Notes: generated from the sequence alone by a model not told the origin. Positions 10,630-23,259 are shown, counted from the stretch's first letter. The stretch: 64,000 nucleotides of DNA from Conchocele bisecta (GCA_029237695.1 CM055280.1:30919102-30983101); one strand, 5' to 3'. Numbers and translations are program-made.

Positions 10630-11145
10630 GTTCAACATATATACATCATGTTACATGTAATGTATGCATGTAACAGGTTTTGTTTTTTTGTGAAAATCAT
10701 AAAGTATTACTCTATCTTTGTACAGTCTTGTAAACCAACAAATGATTACATGTACAGTGTGTATGACTACTTTATATGTTTATAGTTCACCCTACTTCCT
10801 AAGCCAATCGCTGGACAATAGTGTGCTCCACTTATTTCACATATTGCAATGTTTAACCCCAATACGTTGTGTATTACCAAATTGAATAATTAACTGTTCG
10901 ACAGGAAACGGAATATCAATATTCGGATGGGACATTGCGTTGTACACTTGGCTGAACTATAAGTCAGTTATTGTTCATATTTTGGATTGTTCAGGAACTA
11001 TATGCTGAGGTCGCTAGCGCTCCCTCGCATTTAATTCATTAAAAATCCAATATGTAAACAATAACACGGTATGTCTTTCTTATAACATAAGCATTATTTA
11101 GTGCACGCCATTGCAGACTGTATATTTCTTATGACAAGATACAAT

Positions 11146-11500
11146 ATAGGAATGAATGGCCTTTTTGTGGAATTTATCGGGGTATAAACTTGGAAAAGTC
11201 GCGGGAATACTGGACGAAGGCCGGAAGGCCTCGTCCAGTATTCCCGCGACTTTTCCAAGTTTATATCCCCGATAAATTCAACAAAAAGGCCATTCAGTCC
11301 TTATAATTCCAGCATTTGAAATAAATTCATCAAGAAAATGTGTTTATTTTCCGTTTTCTTAAGAATTATTTGAACTGCGCCTGACGGTTACGGAAAGTAG
11401 TTCGGCATGGGAGTTTACTGGGATATAAATTTTGGACAGACTTGCTACGGACCAATCAAATGTTAGGGAATTGTGTAAATATTTTTGTGCTGGAATTATT
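11146..11500. repeat. Family E: long palindrome plus conserved flank
   Basis: The first ~160 bp form an almost perfect palindrome (arms with GGAATGAATGGCC and CGCGGGAATACTGGACG, centre near 11223). A conserved ~190-bp flank follows and ends GGGAATTGTGTAAAT. The same arrangement recurs at 54125-54452 and, inverted and partial, at 13136-13418. Confidence 0.8.
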
Positions 11501-11507
11501 GACAAGA

Positions 11508-11741
11508 CACAGGTTGAAGTAACGGACCAAGGTCTATACATACTTAATAAATATACACCAATAAGTGAGAAAAATATAAGCTAACATTTGTTTCACTCCA
11601 GCTTAAAACACATCATTAACACATTATAGTGTGTTATAAGAGGGAGTAAAAATGTATGTTAGCTTATTTTGTTTCCACTTATTGATGCTTCTATGTATAT
11701 GTAATGTATTGCTGAACCTTGGTCCGTTACTTCAACCTGTG
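11508..11741. mobile_element. hAT-like MITE with exact 8-bp target-site duplication
   Basis: The terminal inverted repeats begin CACAGGTTGAAGTAACGG and extend inward. The 234-bp element is bounded by the identical octamer TGACAAGA at 11500-11507 and 11742-11749. An 8-bp duplication points to the hAT (or P) class. No transposase is encoded. The copy is inserted directly beside family E. Confidence 0.8.
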
Positions 11742-12052
11742 TGACAAGATATAGTCAAGAGTTTCGTATACTATCAGTCAACGAGTTTAATAAAGATTAC
11801 ATTAAGTGAACACAAATGTTGGATTATATTTGGTGCATAATCACATCATCATAATACGAAATTGTATTTAGTACCTAACATGATTTCTGTAGCGGGCTCA
11901 TTTGCATATTTATTACACTAGTGTAGTATTTTATTGCACAGTGTCACGGTTATTAGACTGCGAAAGCCCATTTTATGCTATACATTTCATTATGTATATG
12001 CAGTTAAACTGTACGACGCGTCAATGATTAACTTATACATGGTACATATTTG

Positions 12053-12260
12053 TGACTGTGACTGGAGAAATGGGGCTCATGGGATTTGTGACCAGAGTAG
12101 CTCCTCATCAAATAGTACACCACACACCCGTAGCGTTATAACGATCTATATTACTTGTTATAATCATGACGGGTGTTTCATTATAGGGATGGCGAACAGT
12201 GCACATCCTCGTCAGACTGTGCATCCGAATGTTCAGGCTGATAAGGATCTACATTTCTCC
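12053..12260. repeat. Family B repeat
   Basis: GTGACTGGAGAAATGGGG is followed by the GTGTTTCATTATAG region and a partial hairpin. The right end ATTTCTCCAGTCATG merges into a family A fragment. Confidence 0.6.
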
Positions 12261-12262
12261 AG

Positions 12263-12400
12263 TCATGAAATTTACAACATTTTTCATAAATAAAGTCAAA
12301 AGTTGACAAACGTTTCAGAGTGCATGCGGTTTTGTAAACGTATTTCATAAAATTACGTAGATGTCCGAAGGTACAAAATCACATGACCTGTCTCATATAT
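12263..12400. repeat. Family A, left terminus lost
   Basis: It carries AAAGTCAAAAGTTGACAAA and the full right arm ending ATGTCCGAAGGTACAAAATC, then CTGTCTCATAT. Confidence 0.6.
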
Positions 12401-12901
12401 CAGTTGCTAAATATTGTACTTTATAATTTGATATGTTTGCAAGGCGTACATTTGATTTGTTTACTACTAGACTACTAAACAATTATACATCATAACCCTC
12501 ATTGTATTGTTCAATGTAAACTTGTTATAGTGTACTACATATTGACAGAACAGTATATAAAATTATTAGGTCTAACAAACCAGTATTGTGATGCGGGTAA
12601 CCCGACCCTACTGGAATAACGTCAATGTAAGTACGCAACGTAAACAAGTCCGCGTTCTTTTCTTTGAAAACTGTTTTTATTATATACCGACCCATGAAAT
12701 ACATAGCTATACGATATAAATAAAAGTCATATGTTCACATCGATGAAATAAACAACTTCAGGTGAAAATACGACTACTTCCGCTATCTATATTCATAACG
12801 CGCATCTGCAGTGCCGGACTGCAAAGAGACTGCAAATACACATTCATTACCGTATACAGTCTAAAAAACTGCTAATTTCCATGGAGCGGTATATAATAAA
12901 A

Positions 12902-13060
12902 AGAATATTCATAGTTTTGCAACGAATATGACATATATGTTCATCTCGTGGTGTGACATGTCCATATTTCACGAGTGCCGTACGGCACTCGTGAAATATG
13001 GACATGTCACACCACGAGATGCATACATATGTCATATTCGTTGCAAACATATGAATATCC
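12902..13060. repeat. Perfect-centre palindrome with ~75-bp arms
   Basis: The sequence reads inward from GAATATTCATAG to the exact centre GTGCCGTACGGCAC near 12981 and back out through ATCTCGTGGTGTGACATG-type complementary arms. It adjoins an inverted partial family E copy and may be a diverged central palindrome of that family. Confidence 0.7.
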
Positions 13061-13135
13061 TCTATATATTTCATCAACGGGTGGCTGAAAACGTTACGTG
13101 ATAAGTATACTACCAGCCTAGTAGATATTGATATA

Positions 13136-13418
13136 TAATTCCAGCACAAAAATATTTACACAGTTCCCTAACATTTGATTGGCCCGTAGCAAGTCTCTGT
13201 CCAAAATTTATATCCCAGTAAACTCCCACGCCGAATTAATTTCCGTAACCGTGAGGCGCAGTTAAAATAATTCTTAATAAAACGGAAAATAAACATATTT
13301 TCTTGATGAATTTATTTCAAATGCTGGAATTGTAAGGAATGAATGGCATTTTTGTTGAATTTATCGGGGTATAAACTTGGAAAAGTCGCAGGAATACTGG
13401 ACGAGGAATTACTCGCTG
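13136..13418 (-). repeat. Family E, inverted partial copy
   Basis: Reverse complement of the family E flank plus one arm of its palindrome. It ends within the arm at ATACTGGACGAGG, so the second arm is missing. Confidence 0.75.
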
Positions 13419-13530
13419 ACCGTTGAAAATCATACGCGTTTCCTACAGCTAGCCTTGCCTGACAAACTTGATATCAATAGGCACTGCACTGGTAATCTCT
13501 ATTTACATGCACCGGTATCATGACCAATCA

Positions 13531-13785
13531 TATATGTGGCTGTGACTGGAGAAATGGTTCTATGGAATTCGTGACTATAATGAATGTAGCTCCTGATCGA
13601 ATAGCACGCTCCTGTAGCCTAATAACGAGCTATACTTTCTTGTTAAAAGCATACCGAGTGTTTCATTCATAGAATGGCGGACAATGCTGATCCTGATCAG
13701 ACTGTGCATATGCACAGACTTATCTGGATCTACACTGGCCGCAAAACCCATAAGCCCGATTTCTCCAGTCACACCCACATAGAGT
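13531..13785. repeat. Family B, full-length copy with terminal inverted repeats
   Basis: The ends are GTGGCTGTGACTGGAGAAAT and ATTTCTCCAGTCACACCCAC. The core hairpin is GATCAGACTGTGCATATGCA-like, near 13690-13735. This copy shows that family B is a TIR element of about 255 bp. Confidence 0.75.
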
Positions 13786-13844
13786 TCCGAACAACTTGGT
13801 GGGGGGGGGGCATTTATGACGGTATAATTAGCATTTTTTGACGA

Positions 13845-13890
13845 TTTGACGTCACATTGCTTATGTCATCACGAACAATGTGACGTCAAA
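13845..13890. repeat. Short palindrome with paired TGACGTCA sites
   Basis: Fifteen-base arms (TTTGACGTCACATTG and its complement) are separated by 16 bp. Each arm contains a perfect TGACGTCA octamer, the CRE consensus. Any function is unknown. Confidence 0.6.
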
Positions 13891-14383
13891 CCGGCAAACA
13901 TCGCCGATTCTAACGCTGATGCCCCGGATGTAGTTCTAAGAGAAGTTGCTCGTGATTTACAAGTTCGGTAACCTATGTATAGGACGGGTCAATAGACACA
14001 ATTTTGCAACTGCCTGCGTTAATCTTGCTCAGATTATCAACAATACCGAACATCTATTGGCAATGCTAACTCGCCATCAAGCAAATTGATTGGCTGAGCA
14101 TGAGCTTCTTTAAACACAGTGTTGTTTTTTAATAAAGAAATGGACACATATTAATTAGTGCAGGCGGTAGTATATACGATATATGTATTATCATGTAAAT
14201 ATGTGTGGCAGATATATAAATGATGATATAAAATATAGATAACAGCAAGTGTCTAATATGTAATACATGTACTATACATTGTACAATGCACGTTCCTGAC
14301 GTGTACCAGTAGTAACGAACATACATGTACATATTTTGTCACAGAAAAGTATGTATATGAAATACAAGCGTACTATTTGGTTT

Positions 14384-14836
14384 AGTGGGTGGTTAGTCGG
14401 GCGAACGCGACGGTGTAACTTAACGGTGGGGTTCCTCCTTATAGGAATCACTATTTGCCTGGTTTTGCCCTCATGTACGTTTTAACGTATCTTTGGCTCT
14501 TTTGTTACCTGGGAGTTAAATTGGATTATTGCCCATTTTAAAAGTAGTAAGACACTTACTGCTTTTGGGAGGGGCCAAGTGATTGTGGTGTGGCGAGGAC
14601 CTGGCATTAGATCAGGATTATTCTGATTTCAGGGCTGAATTGATAGCTTTTTGATTGTAAATATTCAGTTCTGATTTTGGGATTCCCCCCCCCCCCCCAT
14701 TTGTACATTTACTTGAACATGTACATGTACTTGTACAGGTAATATATGTGATTTAGTACTAAACCCGTTGACCCGGCCTTAAATGACCTTAGCTGTTGAT
14801 AGGCCGTTAAACCCCAACAAACAAACAACAACAAAA
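14384..14836 (+). mobile_element. SINE-like element (family C), full-length
   Basis: The head contains TGGTTAGTCGGG, which fits a tRNA A box, and GGGGTTCCTCC, a weak B-box match. The body has conserved blocks (AAAGTAGTAAGAC, GGCGAGGACCTGGCATTAGA) and an A-rich end of ACAAACAACAACAAA. Four shorter copies lie on the opposite strand at 27862, 29660, 41314 and 42938. The head-tail organisation and oligo tail indicate a SINE. A tRNA origin is probable but not certain. Confidence 0.65.
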
Positions 14837-15067
14837 TAGTATTGTGTATACACTTATGAATCGATAGTTGGAAGTTTTGTGTGAGTGTAATTCATAGTCT
14901 AACCGTGTAAACGTGTGTATAACATAAATGAATGTACATGCCATTTCAATTTATTTAATTAGTTTGTAATGCGAGTAGGGTGTGCCATAACCACGAATAT
15001 AACAATCAAACACAGAGCCGTTTGCTTATTTATGTGTTACCCCTACATATCGTAGAAATAATTACAT

Positions 15068-15360
15068 TTTATCCCGTCAACACAGTGTGTGTATATGCCG
15101 TGAAACACGGTGCCGTGAAACATTTTTGATATCCTGTCAATACGACCTAATCACTGCGTATGAGTATGTACGGTTGTCATACTAGTCGATTCTTAGATTT
15201 TGAGGATGCGGCTGGGATTATATTTTTGCATTTTAAAGGTATTTGTAATGTTGACGGGATAAATAGAATAGTGGGTTAGTGTGTGAATGGGAACAATATC
15301 TGGCAAGGCTCGCCCATCCCGTTTCCTAAGCCTTGCGGCACTAACTTACTATTCTCTATA
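15068..15360 (-). repeat. Family G TIR element, inverted copy
   Basis: It runs from TTATCCCGTCAACACAG to ACTTACTATTCTCTATA. It includes TGCCGTGAAACACGGTGCC and the CGGGATGGGC-type block in reverse orientation. Confidence 0.7.
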
Positions 15361-15535
15361 TCACATGTCGCTAAATGAGGGAGATGTCTGCTACATGTAA
15401 TGTTGAGGTATCACCTTGAATAGATAGTGTTTACTACGGAGTTCCACAGAGTACATGGATTTTATTTGTATTATTTCGTTCCTACGAAATAACAATTCGC
15501 ACCACGAATTAAAAGGCTGATTTTGATCTGTACTT

Positions 15536-15583
15536 GTCGAAAACCCCATAAACCCCATTTCTGCAGTCACAGCAGCCACATAC
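15536..15583 (-). repeat. Family B fragment
   Basis: A short end fragment (AACCCCATAAACCCCATT to GCAGTCACAGCAGCCAC) follows a block of short palindromes (TTTCGTTCCTACGAAAT) near 15475. Confidence 0.5.
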
Positions 15584-15589
15584 AGAGAG

Positions 15590-17075
15590 ACGAAAATACA
15601 TGCATTCTGCAATATATGTTGTAACCATAATTGAAATTATTACTCTACTCACCAGAGCTCCAGATAAGCTGCGTATTTGCTTACATATCCAATTAAAATT
15701 GCCAAAAACCCAATTGAAATATCAGAAGTAGCAAGTATCAAAAAGCAATAAAACATTTGTGGTACCTTTATCATGCTGCAGAAAACAATAAACAGACCGC
15801 AAATGTAGCATATTTTTCTTATTTTCCATGAAAACACATCTTGGTATTTCATTAGAATTGTCTCCAAGGAGACAATTCTAATGAAATGCCAAGGCATGTT
15901 TTCATTTCGAAGCAAACTATTCAATAATTGCTGTATGTTGATGTGTAAACAGTAGTGAGATTTTTATTTTACCCAATTAAAATATTGAAATACCCAATTG
16001 CTTCAGATATGATGGAGTGAAAGTACTCAATTACTAATTCCTTATCTGGATCCCTGATTCTGTATCTGAAATGTGTGTGGATAACTAATATACAGGTGTT
16101 AGTAGATACACGTTCATGTGAACCTTTCATAGGTATATGACAGCGTATAAAGTAAGAAATAGTATTAAATGTAAAATGGTCATTGCAAATTCAGTGTGTG
16201 TGGAAAGTTAAAACCACTTTTTTACCATTTCATCATCTGCTGTAGACATTATGTAATCAGAATATCGACATCCAGCATATATTGCAAACACTAGTAAGTA
16301 CAATTACCATTGATACAATTAATAGACACCGAGAGAGATTTGCATATTGAGACACATATCGTATGTGTTACTGTCAGTAAGTAAATGCGAAGCGAACAGA
16401 CAGACAGACGGACGAACACTTGGACACATTTTATCTGAAGTGTGCACGGATAGCTATTAGTAGTGCCGAAGTAGTTGCATATGCATTTAAACCAGTTATA
16501 AGTAAGTGACATTGCATAACATACATGTAAAATTCCCATTGTAAAATGTGTGGACGGGGAATGGCGAAAAATACTTTGTTTTTAACATTGTATCATCGAC
16601 TGCAGACATCAGATAGTCGGCAAATATACAATTAACATGTCTAATGAACACTACTAGGTACCATTGACACAGAGAAAATACAAAAGTATCACATGTAGTT
16701 ATTAAGGTAGATATTTTGCCATTGAAATTCAATGGGTGGGGTAATAAAACATGCAAAATTCTTCATCTGAATTAGAAGATATTAATTAATTTACCTTTAT
16801 TCCATTGTATAGTTATGAACACATCATAAAACATACAAACCTGTCATATGAGTGTTTCTAATGATAGAAAACAGTCGAATTTCAATGAAAAATGCGATTC
16901 AATCCGAAAAGTCCGAGGGTGGTATACTTCCAAATGGTGCCAAACATTCATCGAGCGGGTTACAGAGCGCAGACATACGTCATAACACTCCTAATTGAAT
17001 GTAGCTTCAGAACAAATATATCTGCAAAAATCCCACAGTGGGGGAGGGTTTCCATTTCTGGCTGACGGCCTATAT
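15590..17075. other. No gene seen; one imperfect local duplication
   Basis: The stretch near 16220-16320 (TCATCTGCTGTAGACAT) is repeated in diverged form near 16585-16690 (TCATCGACTGCAGACAT), a ~360-bp offset. A short inverted repeat around GTCTCCAAGGAGAC lies near 15864. No ORF looks coding. Confidence 0.4.
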
Positions 17076-17079
17076 CCTT

Positions 17080-17391
17080 ATAGAGAATAGTAGGTTAGTG
17101 CCGTGAATGGGAAAACATATCTGGCAAGGCTTAGGAAACGGGATGGGCAAGGCTCTACCGAGTACATCCCGTTTCTATGCCGCGCCAGAAATTTGTCCCA
17201 TTCACGGCACTAATCTACTATTCTATTTATCCCGTCAACACCTAAAAATGGCTTTACAATGCAAATAAATAATCCCAGCCGCCGCATATATTCATACGCA
17301 GTGATTAGGTGGTATTGACAGGATATCAAAAATGTTTCACGGCACGGTGTTTCACGGCACATACGCACTGTGTTGACGGGATAAAATATGG
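17080..17391 (+). repeat. Family G TIR element, near-complete copy
   Basis: The left half is an inverted repeat of TAGTAGGTTAGTGCCGTGAA around a CGGGATG core. The right half is bounded by TTATCCCGTCAACACC and GTGTTGACGGGATAAA. The two inverted-repeat layers suggest a composite element. Confidence 0.75.
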
Positions 17392-17399
17392 TAACCATA

Positions 17400-18920
17400 T
17401 ATACATTGATTTAATACACGTTGACTGAATAGCTATTGCTGATTCAGCATTAGCTATCAGTCAACGAGTAGTCAGTCATTCAGGAAAAGAAAAGTTGATA
17501 TCCAGCCTCAGGTTTAGAGAGGTTACACTGCACAAGCATACTAATATAAAAAACAGTTTTCACTCTTGCATTAATGTTAGATTCTTGCAATCATTGTAGA
17601 CTCTAGTCTGGTTGTGCATGCTTATCTAGGTCCGCTATGTTCTGCTGTTGTGTTGTTATTTATTTATTGTGTGTATACAGTCAGTAGAAGCAGTCATGCA
17701 GCGCGACTGATCGCAAGTCAATCTGACTTACCTTGCTACTCTCTTTTCAATTATTTGGCAATCCCCCCGCGAACAACCTTATACAAACACGCACTCACTT
17801 ATATTTAGCATTTAATCAAGCAAAATACATCATTGTATAGTATTTTAGACAAGCAGGCGAAGCGACATTTGAGAAACACGCATTTCTTACTATAAACACA
17901 TACAATCCAATAACCTGTCCTAAATAACTACATAATTAAATTAATTCCTACCATAATACCATTGCGACAAAAATACGTGTCGCTCTAGTGTCGGTCAACA
18001 CTTGAATGACAAGATTCCGCCAGTGGTCACACCTAGTGACCACGCTTGGCGCGAAAACGCGCACGACTGAACACGAGCAAGCGGGTTACCATCAATCAAT
18101 ATTCTTAACATTGTATAAGGTTGTCCCGCCGAACGCCAGAGAAAGATAATTTATTTCTAATTCACTACGTTCAAACGACATAAATTATATTTTGCAAATG
18201 CATGATAATCCAAATGTCACTATGTGACCGTTATCGCCCACGTTTCGAGTCGTATCGGGAAAATCGGTGTCGCCTATTCGTTTAATGAGTAATCAGTATT
18301 AGTATGCCTCAGTACGTATAGGCCAGGGAATATAGATTTGACCCGAAAGTCTCTGCAACACAAATGCCATTATTGCCAATAATTCTAGAAACATATGCTG
18401 ATCAGCTGAAAAAAAATCGCCTAAAATCGGAGGGTAGAAGAGCTCTCATTTTGGGGAAAAGGTGATAATTTGGTTCGAAAATTGCGAAAAATTGAAAAAT
18501 AAATATGGAGATAAACCGTGTGGTGATATTATCAAACGAACTTAAAAAAACATTTATTTGTATACAGTTTATAGAAAAAAATTGATTTGAGCATACTGGG
18601 AAACACTTTTGGGTTAAAAATATCAAATTAGTGCATACATTGTAGTAATTTTGAAAAAATTATTTCGGCCAACTGTTTCGAGACTTAAAACCGAAAATTG
18701 GATAACATGTTGATAAATAGCTATTATTCACATGAAAAAAATCGAAGACATCTGGTAACGAGAAAGTAAAGTTGGTAAATAAGTACCTAATTTAAAAAAA
18801 AATGCTGAAAACTGAAAACACGAAGTTTTATTAGATAGACACCAAAAACAAGTGTTTATATTTGCACATATAACTACAGAAACAGAAACAGAAAGAAAAT
18901 GACGCTCAGCTAAATGTCTT
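17400..18920. other. No recognised gene or repeat
   Basis: AT-rich sequence with long A runs near 18400-18830. I find no coding ORF, RNA gene or clear repeat. Confidence 0.4.
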
Positions 18921-18924
18921 ATTT

Positions 18925-20030
18925 TTCCTTACACGGATCTGCTTGATATTTCATACACACATTGCTGTCATAGTACTCTACCACCCAATGACACATTCAC
19001 GATCGTCCCGCCCCACTAAACCCAGGGTCAAGGTCACATTTTTGGTGAGTTCGAAACCTTGACGCTTGCGTCAATGCCTTATATGTATTGTTTGCTTGCA
19101 CGTATCTGCTTAATATGTTACACATGCGTCGCTCCAATGGTTCTCAACAAATGGCCCTGCAACAAACCACGATCGTCCAGCCGCCGTTAAACAAATGGTC
19201 GAATACTTGGCGCGTCCCAACCCTTAACAATGAGGGTAAATAACGTATATGTTTGGTTTCCTCGCACGGATCTGCTTGATATGTTATACACACATTGTCA
19301 TAATACCTCCTACCACCCACTGACAAATTCACAATCGTCCCGCCGCCGCTAAGCCCGTGAAGAAGGTTACATACTTGGTGAGTCCGAAACCTTGACGCTT
19401 GGGTCAATGCCGTATATGTTTTGTTTGCAGGCATGAATCTGCTTAATATGTCACACAAGTGTCGTTCCAATGGTTCCCTACCGCCCTGCAACAAACCACG
19501 AGCGCACCGCCCGCGTTAAACAAAAGGCCAATGGTGCGTCCCAAACCTTAACGCTCGGATAAATAACTTATATGTTCGGTTTCCTCTCCTTGATGTTTCA
19601 AACATACATTGCCCCCAATGCCCTCTACCACCCACTGACAGATTCACAATCGTCCCGCCCCCGCTAACCCAGAGTCAAGGTCAAGTTCACAAGGTGAGCT
19701 CGAAATCTTTGATAAATGTCGTATAAGTTTTGTTTGCATGCACGAATCTGCTTAATATGTCACACACGTGTCGTTCCAATGGTTCTCTACCGCCCTGATC
19801 GCATCGCTCCCGTTAAACAGAAGGTCAATGTCACATACTGGGCGCGTCCCAAACGTTAACGCTATATATTTTCGGTTTATCCGCACGGATCTGCTTGATA
19901 TTTCACACACATATTCTCCTCATGTCCTCTACCACCCACTGACAGATTCACAATCATCACACCACCGAGAAACCCCAGGTCAATGTCATATACTTGGTGC
20001 GTGCGAAACCTTGACGATTTGTACAAAATC
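18925..20030. repeat. Satellite array, ~165-bp monomers in alternating subtypes
   Basis: Monomer starts recur near 18933, 19099, 19263, 19430, 19589, 19741 and 19883. They alternate between a GGATCTGCTTGATAT type and an ATCTGCTTAATATGTCACAC type, giving a higher-order dimer of about 330 bp. Several monomers contain GGTCAAGGTCA. ORFs here are by-products of the periodicity. Confidence 0.75.
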
Positions 20031-20079
20031 ACCACCTTTTTCAAACAAGAATTCCGCAAGAAACTACAAGTAAATAAAT

Positions 20080-21105
20080 GACCTTGACCTTGAGAATTTG
20101 GATGTGGGGGTGTGCGTAATGAATCATCATCCCTAGACAAATATTGATGTGAAATATTATCAAAGTCTGGCAAGGGGTTAGAGATATTGTGAAAAAACAG
20201 TAACTTTAACGCATTTCTGTTACAAAACCGGTGAACATTAAAAGTAAATAAATGACCTTGACCTTGAGAATTTGGATGTCGGGGTGTGCGTAATGAAGTA
20301 TCATCCCTAAACAAACATTGATGTGAAATATTATCAAAGTCTGGCAAGGGATTAACGAGATATTGTGAAAAAACAATAACTTTAACGCATTTCTGTTACA
20401 AAACCGGTGAACATTAAAAGTAAATAAATTACCTTGACCTTGATAATTTGGATGTGGGGGTGTGCGTAATGAAGCATCATCCATAGACAAACATTGATGT
20501 GAACTATTATCAAAGTCTTGGAAGGGGTTAAAGAGATATTGTGCAAAAACAATAACTAACGCATTTGCCTTACAAAACCGGTGAACATTACAAGTAAATA
20601 AATGACCTTGACCTTCAGAATTTGGATGTGGGGGTGTGCGTAATGAAGCATCATCCCTAGACAAACATTGATGTGAAATATTATCAAAGTCTGGCAAGGG
20701 GTTAAAGAGATATTGTGCAAAACCAATAACTAACGCATTTGCCTTACAAAACCAGTGAACATTACAAGTAAATAAATGACCTTGACCTTCAGAATTTGGA
20801 TGTGGGGGTGTGCGTAGTGAAGCATCATCCATAGACAAACATTGATGTGAAATATTATCAAAGTCTGGCAATGGGCTAAAGAGATATTGTGAAAAAACAA
20901 TAACTTTAACGCATTTGCCTTACAAAACCGGTGAACATTACAAGTAAATAAAAGACCTTGACCTTGAGAATTTGGATGTGTGGGTGTGCGTAATGAAGCA
21001 TCATTCCTAGACAAACATTGATGTGAAATATTATCAAAGTCTGGTAAGGGGTTAAAGAGATATTGTGAAAAAACAATAACTTTAACGCATTTGACTTACA
21101 AAAAA
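20080..21105. repeat. Satellite array, ~175-bp unit, about six copies
   Basis: The motif TGACCTTGACCTT recurs at about 20080, 20254, 20430 (one base changed), 20604, 20779 and 20954. The rest of each unit (GGGGGTGTGCGTAATGAAGC, AAAACCGGTGAACATTA) is well conserved. Periodic ORFs on the minus strand repeat the same peptides and are not genes. Confidence 0.85.
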
Positions 21106-21112
21106 ACGGGAC

Positions 21113-21170
21113 GACTCGGACGACGACGACGACGCGGACGACGACGACGCGGACGACGACGACGGAAAAA
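21113..21170. repeat. GAC-rich triplet microsatellite
   Basis: GACGACGAC blocks separated by GCG interruptions form a tract that directly ends the 175-bp array. Confidence 0.8.
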
Positions 21171-21499
21171 GCGCCGACTATAGTCGTGACTCTGCTAAAG
21201 CAGGCGCGAACAAAAATGACAACTTTCCTAACCTTTGATTGTTGGCGATTTCTTTTCTGCTGATCAGCATATTCTTCTCGAATTATTGGCAAGCAATAAT
21301 AGTGGTTGTGTTGCAGAGACTTGCGGGTTGCCTGGATTGTTCACGTAAATACCCTGGTTTAGTATGCACGGACTGCAAATAGTTGGTGTAGTCGAACGGA
21401 AGAAGAAAGAGATACTAATACGGGTACACCCTTCCTTACTGCTGTCAATAAATTGATTGCCAAGATCACAAACTCGTATTACTGTCAATGATGTAAGAT

Positions 21500-22435
21500 A
21501 CTTTTTCTCAATGGCGATCTAATATTGTACGTAACGATGTATGCATGCCTGTAAAATATCCAGGTGACCACTCATTGATTGTACAACGGTCAAAGGGAGG
21601 TAACAGTTGATACCAGATAACAGTTCTTCATCAGTTACACATCGTGCAATACGGCTCGACAACCGCCGGTTGGCTTAATGGCCGTGGCTGGAAATACTCA
21701 ATAAATATCTCGGGGCATCATTATTCTTGAATTAAACAGCACTGCTGAAACATTTAGAGAATATTATCAGTATGCATGGGTTTAATGCAGGACGGGGTGA
21801 TTACTATCTGACATCCGTACACCGTTATAATGGTAGTTAATTAGTGTGAATGTACCCCAACAGACTGGACATGCAACCTGTTATAGCTATCTGAATAGCC
21901 ATCTGGATAGTGGCTGTACCAAGCAAGCCATTCTTCTGATAGCCAGCACATGAACTTTTCCTATTGCACCAAGAGTATTATACCATAAACTATTTAACAA
22001 TGGAAGTTGTCTTGAATATATTCCATACCAATCAAATGAACAGGTCAATTGTCATCAATGGAGTCAAATGCCCTAAAGCATGTGGGGTGGGGGGGGGAGC
22101 TATTGTTGCTCGTTTTTGTGTTCTCATGCTGCCAGTATAGACCAATCTCTGTTTCGCTAGTAGATATGCATGGGTAGGGCTTTTGTGTTTTCCATTTATG
22201 GCTATCTGACATAATGTTGTTTCAAGAATTTCAGTATTATCTTAATATATGCAGGAACAACAGACAAAAGCCATGTATTTGGAGGAAACGAAAATTGTCG
22301 TCTGCTGCTGTATTATATAGTTTCTTCTTTATCAGTAAAGACATGAGTTGTCATCACTTTAGAATCACTATACCTCCGCGACAAGTTGTGTGTGTGTGTG
22401 GGGGGGGGCTATAGTCAGGCATCAGAGACATATGT
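21500..22435. other. No recognised gene
   Basis: Unique-looking sequence with short G runs near 22090 and 22400. No supported coding region was found. Confidence 0.35.
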
Positions 22436-22439
22436 CATA

Positions 22440-22740
22440 ACTTATATATCCTTCATCGAACATTCTTAATATTTCACGCATGCATTCCTCTAAGGGTCTA
22501 CTACCATGCTGTGACAAATCCACGACCGTCCAACCCCCACTGATCCTAAGGTCAAGGTCACATAATTAGTCTCTTCAAAAAACCTAACATCAGAGAAATC
22601 TGTTCTAACCTTTGTTCCCTTCATCAACAATTCTTAATATTTCACACATGCATTCCTCTAAAACTTCACATCGGAGAAATCATGCTATGACAAATCCATG
22701 ACTGTGCAGCCGCCGCTAAGCCCAGTGTTAATTTCACAGA
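22440..22740. repeat. Two diverged satellite monomers
   Basis: CATTCTTAATATTTCACGCA and CAATTCTTAATATTTCACAC mark two ~170-bp units related to the array at 18925, one with GGTCAAGGTCACATAAT. Confidence 0.6.
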
Positions 22741-23029
22741 CCCACAGACTTCAAATATACAGATTTGGGGACACCTGGGCCCACGCAGGGGTAATCCGTA
22801 AGCATCGCTTACTGACAAATCTAGTTTGAATTGAAAATGATTCCCAAGTCCTGCCAAAGAATGTTTTTGATGAGAAAAATAAAAATTAGAAAATAAACAG
22901 AAGACAAGCACATATTAATTCAGCAATGTAAGGGTTAATGCTGTTAAGTTTATATAACTACATACTTATTATTTCATACATGCACCATGAAATTACCAGG
23001 CAAAACTAGAGATTATGTTTGTATTTCAC

Positions 23030-23255
23030 CCCTAAGTAACTGGCGTGGATTTTTATGTTTATTTGGCAACCAATCCAATTGTCACACAATGATTTTCAGA
23101 CTAGTCCATTTACGAAAAGGGAGTGTTTTTGTTCTCAAAAATATGAAAATTACTTGCAAAATGTGCAGATCCTAATGAGACGGCTCATCAAGAGCCGGCG
23201 GCTCATCTGGATCTACACGTTTTGCCAATACCACTATTCAGGCCTGTGGTGTTGA
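23030..23255 (+). repeat. Family H hairpin repeat, copy 1
   Basis: It contains CAGACTAGTCCATTTACGAA and ends in a hairpin-like GAGACGGCTC...GAGCCGG core with CTCATCTGGATCTACAC. The counterpart at 24748-24965 is inverted. Confidence 0.65.
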
Positions 23256-23259
23256 TAGA

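Noticed and set aside
19877..21292. Overlapping minus-strand ORFs with repeated peptides
   Set aside because: They only restate the 175-bp satellite, shift frame between units and end in the GAC tract.
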